DNA of 64,000 nucleotides from contig JACKCH010000012.1 of NCBI GenBank assembly GCA_020634115.1, positions 890,674-954,673 of the forward strand, read 5' to 3'. This document shows positions 31,333 through 39,772 of the stretch, piece after piece (the first letter of the stretch is position 1; the number at the start of each line of letters is the position of its first letter). This DNA comes from Anaerolineaceae bacterium (GTDB taxonomy: Bacteria > Chloroflexota > Anaerolineae > Aggregatilineales > Phototrophicaceae). Made by a program: the position numbers and the translations under genes. The notes under the pieces are model-generated. The model did not search any database and was not told the DNA's origin. It was given only the letters and a program-made list of their open reading frames with translations.

Positions 31333-33081
31333 TTAGTCGTTAACCGACCAGGCGTCGATGTTCCACTGCTGGAAGTTCGGATACGGATCCCAGTTTTCGA
31401 CATTACCCTGCGCTGCATACATCACGTTGGCAGCATACAGATACACATACGGCAGGTCGTTCGCCAGAATCGCGTTCGCTTCCTGGTAGATCGCTTTACG
31501 CGCTTCGATATCGCAACCGGGGATAGTCTTGCCTTGTTCCATCAGGTCATTGAAGACCGGATTGTTGTAGGACGTGAAGGCAAAGCCAGCACCAACCAGG
31601 TCACCCTCCGGCCCATACGCCCAGGCCAGATCGGGGTCAACCGGCAGGGCAAGGCTCCAGCCGATGATGATGGCATCGAAGGTCTGGCCGGTCAGAATGT
31701 CTACCAGCGTGCCGAATTCGATCGCCTCAAAGTTGACCTTGATGCCGATTTCAGCGAGCTGTGACTGGATGGTCTGGCCGATACGTTCGCGGGCCAGGTT
31801 ACCGGCATTGGTCTGGAGGGTGAATTCCAGCGGCGTGCCGGCTTCGGCATAGAGCGCATCTTCGGTGGCGACCAGCGGGGTGCTGGGGTCATTGTCGTCA
31901 TCCACCCAGCCAGCTTCGGCCAGCAGTGCCAGCGCAGCAGCCTGGTCGTAGGAGAACCCGGCGAGGTTCGGGTCGTAGGTCCAGGAGGTGGGGATAGTGT
32001 GGGTGTTGATACGAGTACCACGGCCATCCAGGATACCCTGAATCATGGCGTCAATATCAATGGCATGGGCAATCGCCTGGCGTACGCGGACATCGCCAAA
32101 GATCGGGTGGTGGCCCTGGTCAATCACGTTGCCTTCTTCGTCCAGCCCGTTCTGCGGGTTGGTCGGGTCGGCCAGATTGAAGCCCATGTACTGGAAGCCG
32201 TTCTGCGAAAATTCAAAGGTCTGGATACCTTCGGCAACCGCAACTTCGGCCTGACGTTCGGCAGGAACACCCGTGTAGGTGATTTCGCCAGCCAGGAACT
32301 GTTCGACGGAGATGGTGGTATCCGGGACGCTCTTATACACCCATTCGGACGGGCTAACGTAACCCAGAACGGTGTCGGGGTAAGTCTGGTCGGCAATCAG
32401 GCTGACGCGTTCGTTCGGGGAGAAGTCAATGTCCTTGAACGGGCCAAAGGTGACAGTCGGGATCGCCAGCGGGTCAGCGTCCAATGAGGCATAATCCGTG
32501 CCATACAGTTCGGTGAAGATATGGGCTGGAACCATGGGAACATCGTTTACGTCATTGAACGAGGAGCAGTCGGGATGGTCAAAGGTCACAACGACCGTGT
32601 AGTCATCCGGCGCTTCAATGTTGACAATGTTACCACCGGCGGGTGTACCGTCGTCCAGGGTCATGAACATGGAGGTACGCGGGGAGCTGGTCAGACCGCT
32701 CTTGACGGCGGTGACTGACCACATATAGTCGGCGGCAGTGATGGGCGTGCCATCGTTCCAGGCCAGGTTCTGGCGCAGGTTGATCGTCAGCACGGTGCCG
32801 CTGTCGTCATATGACCAGCTTTCGGCCAGCGCACCAGGTACCATGGGTGCCGGGCTGGCGGTAGCAGGGTCATTGGCGATGATGCTAGGATACAGCCAGC
32901 CAGTCACCAGGCTGCAAACGGTGTCATTGCAGGTCAGCGGGTTAAAGGTAGCGGGATCATCACCGATGTTATCCGTAATGAGAATACCACCCTCACCGGC
33001 CTGTGCCATGACAGACACGACTGAAAGGCTGAGCAGGGCCAACACGACCACTACCAGCACCAATTTACCAAAGTGCTTCAT
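31333..33081 (-). CDS. Peptide-type ABC transporter substrate-binding protein (SBP family 5)
   Basis: The 582-residue protein is an extracytoplasmic solute-binding protein of the DppA/OppA type. Residues 1-27 are a signal peptide with VMAQA cleavage region; there is no lipobox Cys. Family features are PSIIANDPATASPAPMVPGALAESW, LRQNLAWNDGTPITAADYMWS, the DVRVRQAIAHAIDIDAMI segment and LLAEAGW. The family binds oligopeptides, dipeptides, nickel or sugars; the ligand here is unknown. The start ATG has AAAAGGAG upstream. Followed by the intercistronic hairpin and two permeases. No ATPase gene is in the unit. Confidence 0.92.
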   Translation of the reverse strand: MKHFGKLVLVVVVLALLSLSVVSVMAQAGEGGILITDNIGDDPATFNPLTCNDTVCSLVTGWLYPSIIANDPATASPAPMVPGALAESWSYDDSGTVLTINLRQNLAWNDGTPITAADYMWSVTAVKSGLTSSPRTSMFMTLDDGTPAGGNIVNIEAPDDYTVVVTFDHPDCSSFNDVNDVPMVPAHIFTELYGTDYASLDADPLAIPTVTFGPFKDIDFSPNERVSLIADQTYPDTVLGYVSPSEWVYKSVPDTTISVEQFLAGEITYTGVPAERQAEVAVAEGIQTFEFSQNGFQYMGFNLADPTNPQNGLDEEGNVIDQGHHPIFGDVRVRQAIAHAIDIDAMIQGILDGRGTRINTHTIPTSWTYDPNLAGFSYDQAAALALLAEAGWVDDDNDPSTPLVATEDALYAEAGTPLEFTLQTNAGNLARERIGQTIQSQLAEIGIKVNFEAIEFGTLVDILTGQTFDAIIIGWSLALPVDPDLAWAYGPEGDLVGAGFAFTSYNNPVFNDLMEQGKTIPGCDIEARKAIYQEANAILANDLPYVYLYAANVMYAAQGNVENWDPYPNFQQWNIDAWSVND

Positions 33082-33386
33082 GCTTTACTCCTTTTAAGAA
33101 ACTCCTCATTATTTACCATCGGTTAAAAACCGACGAGCGCGATTAGTATAACACAAATTTTGATTTTTCAAGGCTCATTTGAGAGAAATTAGATTAGAGT
33201 ATCGCTTGCAAAGAAACAGCGAGCTAGCTCATTTGTAGGCCAGATTCTAAGTGGCACAAACAGTCATTACTTTCTAATACACGCATAGGGTTCATAAAGT
33301 TCAGAATTTGGTGAGTTTTGATGAATTTATTGCAAATACCAAATTTTACAGAAGCCGAACTGAAGCTGGAAACTGAAAGACAGAGT
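33082..33386. other. 305-bp gene-free stretch
   Basis: Holds the ABC-operon promoter and 5' leader at its left side. The rest is AT-rich with an apparent 62-codon minus-strand frame that overlaps the end of the nuclease gene and has no protein-like features. I see nothing else in it. Confidence 0.6.
33145..33171 (-). promoter_or_regulatory. Promoter of the ABC transporter operon
   Basis: On the minus strand TTGAAA and TATACT are separated by 15 bases, about 64 bases before the start of the binding-protein gene. The hexamers match sigma-70 consensus well, though the spacing is short. Confidence 0.6.
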
Positions 33387-34622
33387 CTATTCTCCCGGTC
33401 TAAGAATCGCATCAGCAGCTTCCAACAATTCCTGGCGACGTTCCTGGGGAATCTCTTTGCTCATCAGGTAGTGTGCCAATAATTCGGCGTGTGTTAGCCC
33501 TTCAGGGCTGGCTCCCAACCGCGCACGCACGGGTTGTTCGATCTGCTTCCGAATGGATGCCAGTTGGAAGATACCCGCCTGTTTGAGTTCATCCCGAAGC
33601 GTGTTTTCGTTCAGCAGCGCCTCAGTTTCCGGGGTCAGTTCCAGGATCAATCGCACCACCGCATCCACCAGCACATGCTTATGGATCAACTTTAAGACCG
33701 TACCGGTGGGGTTCTTGCTGGTGCGCAAGTCCGCCTTTAGGGTAATAAAAGGGCGGGCTTCCAGGGGAATAAATTCCCACCGGGTCGTGCCGTGTTCCAG
33801 TTCAACCCAGCAAAATCCCTTCGGGTCGCCCTCTTCCCCAAAATCAATCCGCTCCATGCTGCCACTGTACACCACCGGGGGCACTTTCTTCTGGCGGCGA
33901 GTCAGGTTTTGGTGTTTGTGGATATGGCCCAACGCGACATAATCCCAACGAGGGTCGGCCAGTGAAGCCAGTCCCACTGCTACATCACGCCCCAACATAA
34001 TACTACGTTCACTCCCGGTCACTGCCCCACTCACCGTAAAATGCCCGGTGAGCAGACGTGGCATATCATACGTTTCAGCGGTCTGCGCCAGAGACTCAAT
34101 GATCTCCGTCAGGCGGTCTTGCAGCAGTACATCGGTTTCGGCAATTGTCATCCCGGCGGCAGTTCGTTCTTCTAACAGGCGCGAACGGATCGGATACGGC
34201 GCTGTCCCCACTGCCACCGGCCCGCGCCGCGTTTCGATGACATGGACTTCATAATCAGCGGCGACCAGCACATTCGGCACAGAGAGTGTCTGGTAGATTT
34301 CGATGCTGGACGCCTTCAGCACGGTTGGCGGCAGATCATGATTGCCCACCAGCAGCACGGTTGGGGCCAGTTCCGAAAGATCACGGACACGATGCGCGAA
34401 TTCCCGCTGGTAAGTCGGGTTGGGGGAACGGGTCTTAAAGGCATCCCCGGCGAAGATCACCAGGTCAACCTCATGTTCACGAGCATAGTCAATCATCTCG
34501 TCCATGCGGCGCAGGAAATCCACCACCCGGCTGCTCAGACCGGTCTGTGGGTCAGTTTTGCCGTAGTTTTCCATGCCGATATGGGTATCAGCAAAATGCA
34601 GCACTCGAATCGGTTCGGGCAC
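33387..34622 (-). CDS. SbcD/Mre11-type DNA repair exonuclease
   Basis: The 411-residue calcineurin-like phosphoesterase is of the SbcD/Mre11 type. The metal-binding motifs are RVLHFADTHIGMENYG, DLVIFAGDAFKTRSPNP, TVLLVGNHDLPP, LLTGHFTVSG and YVALGHIHKHQN, in the family order. It should cut DNA ends or hairpins with manganese. The partner ATPase SbcC/Rad50 is not adjacent. The start is GTG at 34622 with GGGGAG seven bases upstream. It is 37 bp downstream of the threonine dehydratase gene on the same strand. Confidence 0.92.
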   Translation of the reverse strand: MPEPIRVLHFADTHIGMENYGKTDPQTGLSSRVVDFLRRMDEMIDYAREHEVDLVIFAGDAFKTRSPNPTYQREFAHRVRDLSELAPTVLLVGNHDLPPTVLKASSIEIYQTLSVPNVLVAADYEVHVIETRRGPVAVGTAPYPIRSRLLEERTAAGMTIAETDVLLQDRLTEIIESLAQTAETYDMPRLLTGHFTVSGAVTGSERSIMLGRDVAVGLASLADPRWDYVALGHIHKHQNLTRRQKKVPPVVYSGSMERIDFGEEGDPKGFCWVELEHGTTRWEFIPLEARPFITLKADLRTSKNPTGTVLKLIHKHVLVDAVVRLILELTPETEALLNENTLRDELKQAGIFQLASIRKQIEQPVRARLGASPEGLTHAELLAHYLMSKEIPQERRQELLEAADAILRPGE

Positions 34623-34659
34623 GGGATACTCCCCTATTGACTATAACCGCACAGGACAC

Positions 34660-35604
34660 TCAGCCGTTCAAAATCGTCGTCACCGTCGCCGCGTCCATGT
34701 TGCCGCCGCTCAGGATCACGCCGACGCGCCCGCTGGCCGGGACAGCCCCACTCAGCAGCGCCGCCACGCCTAACGCGCCCGATGGCTCAACCACCAGTTT
34801 CATCCGGTAGAACAGAAAGCGCACTGCTTCAATAATGGCCTGCTCGCTGACGGTCTGCATGTCGTCCACGTATTCCAGCACCAGCGGGAAGGTGATTTCG
34901 CCCAGGGAGGGCGTGCGCGTGCCATCGGCAATGGTCGGCGGGTTGTGAATCGTCACCAGTTGTTTCGTGCGGAAGGAGCGAGTCGCGTCGTCGGCCACTT
35001 CCGGCTCAACGCCGATCACCTTGCAATCTGGCCGCATCCCTTTACTGGCGATGGCCGAGCCACTCAACAGCCCGCCGCCACCGCAGGGGGTCAGCAGCAT
35101 GTCCAGTCCTGGCACGTCCTCATGAAGTTCCGCCGCCGCCGTCCCCTGCCCCGCGACCACATCCACATGGTCATACGGCGGGATAATCGTGTAGCCGTGT
35201 TCGGCGGCCAACTGTTCAGCCAGTGCTTTACGATCCTGCTCCGAGGGGTTGTAGGCCACCACCGTCGCGCCATAGCCTTCCGTCGCCGCGCGTTTCGTCG
35301 CCGGGGCGTTATCCGGCATGACAATTGTTGCCGGGACGCCGAACAACTGGCACACCAACGCCACCGCCTGGGCATGGTTGCCGGAGGAATAAGTGATAAT
35401 CCCCCGCGCCCGCTGCTTGTCGGGAAGCTGGCTGATAGCGTTGTACGCCCCGCGAAACTTGAATGCCCCCATCCGTTGGAAGTTCTCACACTTCAAGAAC
35501 ACTTCCGCGCCAACCCGTTCATTCAGGGTATGTGAGGTCATCACCGGCGTGTGGTGGGCGTGTCCTGCCAGCCGTTCACGGGCGGCTAGGATTTGATCGA
35601 ACAT
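34660..35604 (-). CDS. Threonine/serine dehydratase
   Basis: The 314-residue PLP enzyme is a fold-type II threonine/serine dehydratase. It has ENFQRMGAFKFRGAYNA with the PLP Lys, TYSSGNHAQAVAL for the phosphate/substrate loop, the Gly-rich phosphate-binding turn TPCGGGGLLSG and a C-terminal VILSGGNMDAATV. It makes 2-oxobutanoate or pyruvate and ammonia from threonine or serine. The ACT regulatory domain of biosynthetic IlvA is absent, so it is a catabolic-type enzyme or serine racemase relative. No isoleucine genes adjoin it. The ATG at 35604 has AAAGGT upstream. Confidence 0.92.
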   Translation of the reverse strand: MFDQILAARERLAGHAHHTPVMTSHTLNERVGAEVFLKCENFQRMGAFKFRGAYNAISQLPDKQRARGIITYSSGNHAQAVALVCQLFGVPATIVMPDNAPATKRAATEGYGATVVAYNPSEQDRKALAEQLAAEHGYTIIPPYDHVDVVAGQGTAAAELHEDVPGLDMLLTPCGGGGLLSGSAIASKGMRPDCKVIGVEPEVADDATRSFRTKQLVTIHNPPTIADGTRTPSLGEITFPLVLEYVDDMQTVSEQAIIEAVRFLFYRMKLVVEPSGALGVAALLSGAVPASGRVGVILSGGNMDAATVTTILNG

Positions 35605-35672
35605 GGTGACTGACCTTTACCGGCTAAATCAGGATAAGGGTTAGGATTTACGCAGTTCACTTCATGGTTTCC

Positions 35673-35707
35673 CGTAGGGGGCAGTGCCGTGCGCCGTGCG
35701 CCCTACG
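35673..35707. repeat. Degenerate member of the GTAGGGGC palindrome family
   Basis: CGTAGGG and CCCTACG bracket a G/C-rich core (GGCAGTGCC, GCGCCGTGC). It lies upstream of the dehydratase start and downstream of tRNA-Ser, and shares TTTCCCGTAGGGG with the copy near 8083. Confidence 0.5.
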
Positions 35708-35770
35708 CGCTCTGCGTAACTTCTAAGGGGGTTAATGGTAGCGTGTTCGCAGGGCCGACGCAATGCCGGG

Positions 35771-35805
35771 GAAAACAAACAGGGGCAAGCTGTTCGCCGC
35801 CCCTG
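35771..35805 (-). terminator. Terminator of tRNA-Ser
   Basis: On the minus strand CAGGGGC and GCCCCTG form a 7-bp stem around a short loop, followed by TTTGTTTTC. It lies just after the tRNA 3' end. Confidence 0.75.
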
Positions 35806-35814
35806 CTGGTCGTG

Positions 35815-35899
35815 CGGAGAGGGTGGGATTCGAACCCACGAAGGTGTGACCCTTACTCGCGTTCCAGGCGAGCGCGTTAGTCCACTACGCTACCTCTCC
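35815..35899 (-). tRNA. tRNA-Ser(GGA)
   Basis: The 85-base sequence on the minus strand is a class II tRNA. The acceptor GGAGAGG pairs with CCTCTCC with G as discriminator. The anticodon arm CTCGC-CTGGAAC-GCGAG gives anticodon GGA (codons UCC/UCU). The T arm is GTGGG-TTCGAAT-CCCAC, and a long variable arm is present as expected for Ser. No CCA is encoded. Confidence 0.97.
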
Positions 35900-36008
35900 G
35901 GGTGCATCCTGCACATTTCGGCATTATAACAGCCGCCGAAACCTTTGACCAGACAGAATTGACAGCGGAATCCATCCGAAAATCGCCGCCAGGGACGTTA
36001 GAACACGC

Positions 36009-36014
36009 TATAAT
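36009..36014 (+). promoter_or_regulatory. Possible -10 element of the DUF4062-NTPase gene
   Basis: TATAAT lies 40 bases before the ATG of the DUF4062 protein; no matching -35 is at the right distance, so this rests on the -10 only. Confidence 0.4.
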
Positions 36015-36053
36015 AGACTCCACAGCACACCGCTAACGCACAGTTGAGGCCGT

Positions 36054-39000
36054 ATGAAATCGAAAGACCGTAGAATTGATGTGATGTTGAGCAGCACCTC
36101 GCGTGATTTACCCGACCACCGCGAACAAGCCACCGAGGCCGTCCTGCGCTCCGGGATGCACCCGATTATCATGGAAACCCTGACCGCCTCACTGGGGGAC
36201 GCCATCAGCGAATCGCTGAAAATGGTGGATGAAGCCGAGATTTACATCGGGATTTTTGGGATGCGCTACGGCTACATCCCCGACGACCCGCGCAACCCGC
36301 AGCGACTCTCAGTCACCGAAATGGAGTACCGCCACGCCCTACAGCGCGGTATCCCGGTGCTGATTTTCATCATGAGTGGCACACATCCCGGCCCGGCCAC
36401 CGCTGCCGAAGGAAAAACATTCTACGAGCAGGAAAAGGAAGGCCAGGAGAAGCTGGAAGCCCTGAAGAAGGAACTCACAACCAAACACGTTGTCGGCTTC
36501 TTCGACTCTCCCGCCGACCTACGCGCCCACATTATCCAGGCGTTAGGCAATCCTGACGTGAAGGCAAAAGCCTACAGAATCGCCGGGATTGACACCAGCA
36601 CCCCCGCCCCACCGGAGAAAACGCCGCTCCCCACCCCGCCAGAGTTCTACGCCGACCCGCCCTATACCCTGACGAGCGAGTTTATCGGGCGTACCGACGA
36701 ACTGCGCCGCTTGGACGCCTGGGCAGCTTCCGACGACCCGCTGCTGATTGTGGAGGCGATTGGCGGCATGGGCAAAAGCGCCGTCACCTGGGAATGGGTG
36801 AAAAATCACGCCGATAAACTCGGTTTTGACGGCATCGTGTGGTGGAGCTTCTACGAGAGCGGCGCGACGATGGCCGCCTTCGTCCGCCACGCGCTGGCCT
36901 ATATCACCCGCCAAGACCCGGACGCGCTCAAGTCCACCGGGATGAAGGAAAACTTCCGTGATCTCCTGCAAGCCCTGCGCCAGGGCCGCTACCTGCTGGT
37001 GCTGGACGGCCTGGAGCGGGCGCTGGTGGCTTACCACCGCTGGAACGCCGCCCAGATGCGCGACGACACGGTGGAAGAGGCCGAATCGATCATCAAAGAC
37101 CGCGACATCCGCGCCTGCACCGACCCCCGCGACGATGACGTGCTGCGCGGCCTGCTGGCCTGCAACCCCAGTAAAGTCCTCATCAGTTCCCGGCTGCTGC
37201 CGCTGGCGCTGGAAGACCGTGATTCGACACTGTACAAAGGTGTCACCCATGTCCACCTCAACGGCCTCGCGCCGGAGGACGCGCTGGCGCTGACCCGCGC
37301 CGCCGGGGTGACGGTGGCCGATGAACGGAGGTTCGGGACGTTCATGGCGCAGTTCGGCTACCACAGCCTGCTCGTCAAGCTGGTGGCCGGGCGCGTGCTG
37401 AAATTCCGGCGTGGGCCGGGCGACTTTGACCGCTGGTACACCGTCGAGGGGCGCACGCTGCATGTCAGCGACTTCGACCTGAAACAGAGCCAGACCCACA
37501 TCCTGGGATACGCGCTGGACGGCCTGGACGCCGGGCAGCGCCGCTTCCTCAGCCAGGTCGCCGCCTTTGGCGACGCCGTCCCCTACGACACGCTGGCGGT
37601 ATTCAATCCATATGTACGTCCAAGACCTCAAAAACCATCGGGAATTTTCACTCCAAGAGTTGAACGAGAACAATATCAAAAGGAATTTGAAGCGTATCAG
37701 GTTTACGAAAAATCCCCTGAATACCTGAAAGCACTGTCGCAGTTTGATGAACTGTTGACCGAACTTGAAGAGCGCGGCCTGCTGCGCTGGGATCGCGAGA
37801 AAGACACCTACGACATGCACCCGGTAGTGCGTGGCACAGTCTTTGATGAACTCGAAGGCGAGGCCAAAACAATGACCTTTGAGCGCATCCGGGGGCATTT
37901 TGAAGCGCTGCCAGCAGAGGATGTGGAGAGCGCGAAAACGGTGGCCGACCTGACGAACACCATCGCCATCTACCGGGCGCTGGTCGGCGCGGGGAAATGG
38001 GACGAAGCGGCGCGGTTTTTCGTTAATCGTCTGCGTGACCGTTTGGGATACAACATTGCCGCCTACTATACCATCATCGAACTGCTCACCCCGCTCTTCT
38101 CGGATGGGACTGACACGCTGCCGCACCTGAGCGACCCGGCCAACCAGAGCAACATTGTCACATCGCTAGCGGGTATGTTCTATTACATTGGGCGGAACGA
38201 TGAGTCGCTGGTACTTACTGGATTGAATCTCAAAATCAACATTGACAACGATGACCTCGGCAACCTCATCAGTGGCCTGCTGAATTACGCCAATTCCCTG
38301 TGCGATGATAACCAACTCGCACTGGCTCAGCGGGTCAATGAAACCGCGCTGGCACTGGCCCAGGCAACCGATAACCAGAATCAAACCAGCATGTCAACCC
38401 TCTTCCTGCTCGGCATCTACAGAAACACCGACCAATGGGAGGAAGCTGAGGCGGCTTATGCCTTCCTCCAGGAACACCCGCCGCATGAGATTTTCTGGCA
38501 GGCGGATGTCGAGAAATACTATGCCGAAACGCTCATCTATCGCGGGCTGGACGCGGGTGCGGCGCTCGACAAGGCCGAGAGTCTTGCTATTAGAGGTAAC
38601 AACGCCCTGATTTTCCGCCAGGTCAAAGGGCTGCGCGGTGAGGCCGCGCTAGCGGCGGGTGATTTCACGTTGGCGGCACGGCATTTTGAGGAAAGTATCC
38701 AACTCTACCGTCAGTCAGGGTCATCATTCACCGACTGGGTTCTCGGTGGACTAGCGCGAGCCTATGCCAATATGGGTGAGCATAACCGGGCGCGGGAGAT
38801 CATTGAACAAGGTATAAATTATATTGACGCCGCCGAAGTCTACCTCATCATCGGTGACCATGAGAAAGCGCGGGAATATGCCCTCCAAGCCTACGAAGCA
38901 GCCTGGGCGGACGGCCCACCGTATGTCTGGTGGTGGGGGCTGGAACGGGCGAAAGCCGTGCTGGACGCGCTGGGTGAGCCGTATCCTGACCTGCCGCCTT

Positions 39001-39110
39001 ACGACCCCGCCAAAATCGGCAAGTTCCCCTACCAGGATGAAATCGAGGCGCTCATCGAACGGGAACAGGCGAAACGGGCGGCGGAGAAAGAGGCGGGTGA
39101 AGGGGAATAG
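36054..39110 (+). CDS. DUF4062 domain - STAND-type NTPase - TPR protein
   Basis: The 1018-residue protein has three parts. Residues about 5-90 are a DUF4062 domain (RIDVMLSSTSRDLPDHREQA, ADEAEIYIGIFGMRYGYIP-type strand, SVTEMEYRHAL), a TIR-like fold common at the front of modular signalling or defence proteins. Next is a P-loop NTPase with FIGRTDELRRLDAW, Walker A EAIGGMGKSAVT (about 233-244), Walker B YLLVLDGLERAL (about 312-323), and KVLISSRLLP near 372, as in STAND/NB-ARC proteins. From about 600 the protein is helical with TPR-like repeats (GLLNYANSLCDDNQLALAQR, GLARAYANMGEHNRAREII). Only the receptor-like architecture is seen; a sensor, possibly immune, role is inference. The gene is single and GAGG supports its ATG. 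It lies between tRNA-Ser and a gene-free repeat region. Confidence 0.85.
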   Translation: MKSKDRRIDVMLSSTSRDLPDHREQATEAVLRSGMHPIIMETLTASLGDAISESLKMVDEAEIYIGIFGMRYGYIPDDPRNPQRLSVTEMEYRHALQRGIPVLIFIMSGTHPGPATAAEGKTFYEQEKEGQEKLEALKKELTTKHVVGFFDSPADLRAHIIQALGNPDVKAKAYRIAGIDTSTPAPPEKTPLPTPPEFYADPPYTLTSEFIGRTDELRRLDAWAASDDPLLIVEAIGGMGKSAVTWEWVKNHADKLGFDGIVWWSFYESGATMAAFVRHALAYITRQDPDALKSTGMKENFRDLLQALRQGRYLLVLDGLERALVAYHRWNAAQMRDDTVEEAESIIKDRDIRACTDPRDDDVLRGLLACNPSKVLISSRLLPLALEDRDSTLYKGVTHVHLNGLAPEDALALTRAAGVTVADERRFGTFMAQFGYHSLLVKLVAGRVLKFRRGPGDFDRWYTVEGRTLHVSDFDLKQSQTHILGYALDGLDAGQRRFLSQVAAFGDAVPYDTLAVFNPYVRPRPQKPSGIFTPRVEREQYQKEFEAYQVYEKSPEYLKALSQFDELLTELEERGLLRWDREKDTYDMHPVVRGTVFDELEGEAKTMTFERIRGHFEALPAEDVESAKTVADLTNTIAIYRALVGAGKWDEAARFFVNRLRDRLGYNIAAYYTIIELLTPLFSDGTDTLPHLSDPANQSNIVTSLAGMFYYIGRNDESLVLTGLNLKINIDNDDLGNLISGLLNYANSLCDDNQLALAQRVNETALALAQATDNQNQTSMSTLFLLGIYRNTDQWEEAEAAYAFLQEHPPHEIFWQADVEKYYAETLIYRGLDAGAALDKAESLAIRGNNALIFRQVKGLRGEAALAAGDFTLAARHFEESIQLYRQSGSSFTDWVLGGLARAYANMGEHNRAREIIEQGINYIDAAEVYLIIGDHEKAREYALQAYEAAWADGPPYVWWWGLERAKAVLDALGEPYPDLPPYDPAKIGKFPYQDEIEALIEREQAKRAAEKEAGEGE
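37596..37740 (+). other. AT-rich in-frame segment inside the DUF4062-NTPase gene
   Basis: From about 37596 to 37740 the base composition drops sharply in GC relative to the codons on both sides. It encodes about 48 residues (FNPYVRPRPQKPSGIFTPRV and REQYQKEFEAYQVYEKSPEY, in two blocks). It falls between the NTPase module and the winged-helix-like LTELEERGLLRWD. It may be an insertion or a segment from another source. Confidence 0.5.
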
Positions 39111-39168
39111 CACGCCCTATTTCAGGCCGTCTGCCGGGCATTAATGTTCTTCAAAAATCAAGGCGATT

Positions 39169-39195
39169 CGTAGGGACGCCATTCTTGGCGTCCGC
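39169..39195. repeat. GTAGGGACGCC palindrome
   Basis: GGACGCC and GGCGTCC form a 7-bp stem with a 6-base loop, preceded by CGTAG. It belongs to the dispersed GTAGGG family, with an inner arm different from the copy at 28605. Confidence 0.6.
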
Positions 39196-39326
39196 CGGAC
39201 TATCTAAAGTCCCCTTGATGTCAGGTTTCGTAGGGACCGGCCTGCCTCGTGCGTTGGGAATTCATCCCTCGGCGCGAAATGGGCTGGCGCTTGTCTGAGG
39301 TGGTAGGACACAAACCCACCCCGATT

Positions 39327-39340
39327 TGAACAAATGTTTG
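39327..39340. promoter_or_regulatory. LexA-like box TGAACAAATGTTTG
   Basis: TGAACAAATGTTTG matches the Gram-positive-type SOS box GAACRNRYGTTY. The same 12-base core GAACAAATGTTT is found at 46257-46268 beside the HerA-type ATPase promoter. No intact gene lies next to this copy. Confidence 0.45.
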
Positions 39341-39635
39341 AACATAAATTCCCCATTGGCCGCCGTTTTTGTGGTATGGTGGTGAAAACGTCAGGATGAC
39401 AGAGAACCGCCATGCCCTACCGCCCACAGATACCAAAAACACCCACATCGCAGCGAAATCAACGGATTCGCGGCGAATCGCGGCGGGAATTATGACCACC
39501 TCACGGGAGGATTGCGGCCATCGCTGCAATCGCCGCGAATTTCACTTTCGCCGCAATTTCACCGGATGATTAACCCATAACGCTCTATGGGGTGTAAGGT
39601 CGGGATAAAGGCATCCCGGCAAAGAATGGTGCATC

Positions 39636-39740
39636 TTCAGCGGTCAGCTTTCAGCTATCAGTAAAAATCACTCGTTAACCTGATAATCTAACCAGCTAAA
39701 ATGCTAACAAGCCAACAGCCAGAGGCCAGTAGCCAACAAC
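39636..39740. repeat. Degenerate short-repeat tract (CAGC/GCTAA/GCCAAC words)
   Basis: The tract is built of overlapping variants of CAGCT(A/T)TCAG, GCTAAAATGCTAAC and GCCAACAGCCAGAGGCCAG. A second tract of the same vocabulary lies at 48043-48232. Units of about 7-11 bases vary too much for a clean tandem repeat and there are no spacers as in CRISPR arrays. Confidence 0.7.
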
Positions 39741-39745
39741 TATAC

Positions 39746-39772
39746 GGGGCATGACCACCCACATCATGCCCC
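39746..39772. repeat. GGGGCATGA palindrome after the transketolase gene
   Basis: GGGGCATGA and TCATGCCCC are perfect 9-base arms around a 9-base loop. The arm GGGGCATGA is shared with the 28605 palindrome. It lies 18 bases beyond the transketolase stop, so it may also act as a 3'-end structure, but no T-tract follows on the minus strand. Confidence 0.65.

Noticed and set aside
36543..38126. 527-codon open frame on the minus strand
   Set aside because: It is antisense to the DUF4062-NTPase gene in a GC-rich stretch and has no domain-like sequence.
35815..39110. Genomic island inserted at tRNA-Ser
   Set aside because: There is no integrase and no repeat of the tRNA 3' end on the far side; GC is high rather than low across the DUF4062 gene.
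39221..39529. 102-codon frame in the gene-free stretch
   Set aside because: No ribosome site, no family features, and it runs through short direct repeats and a LexA-like box.
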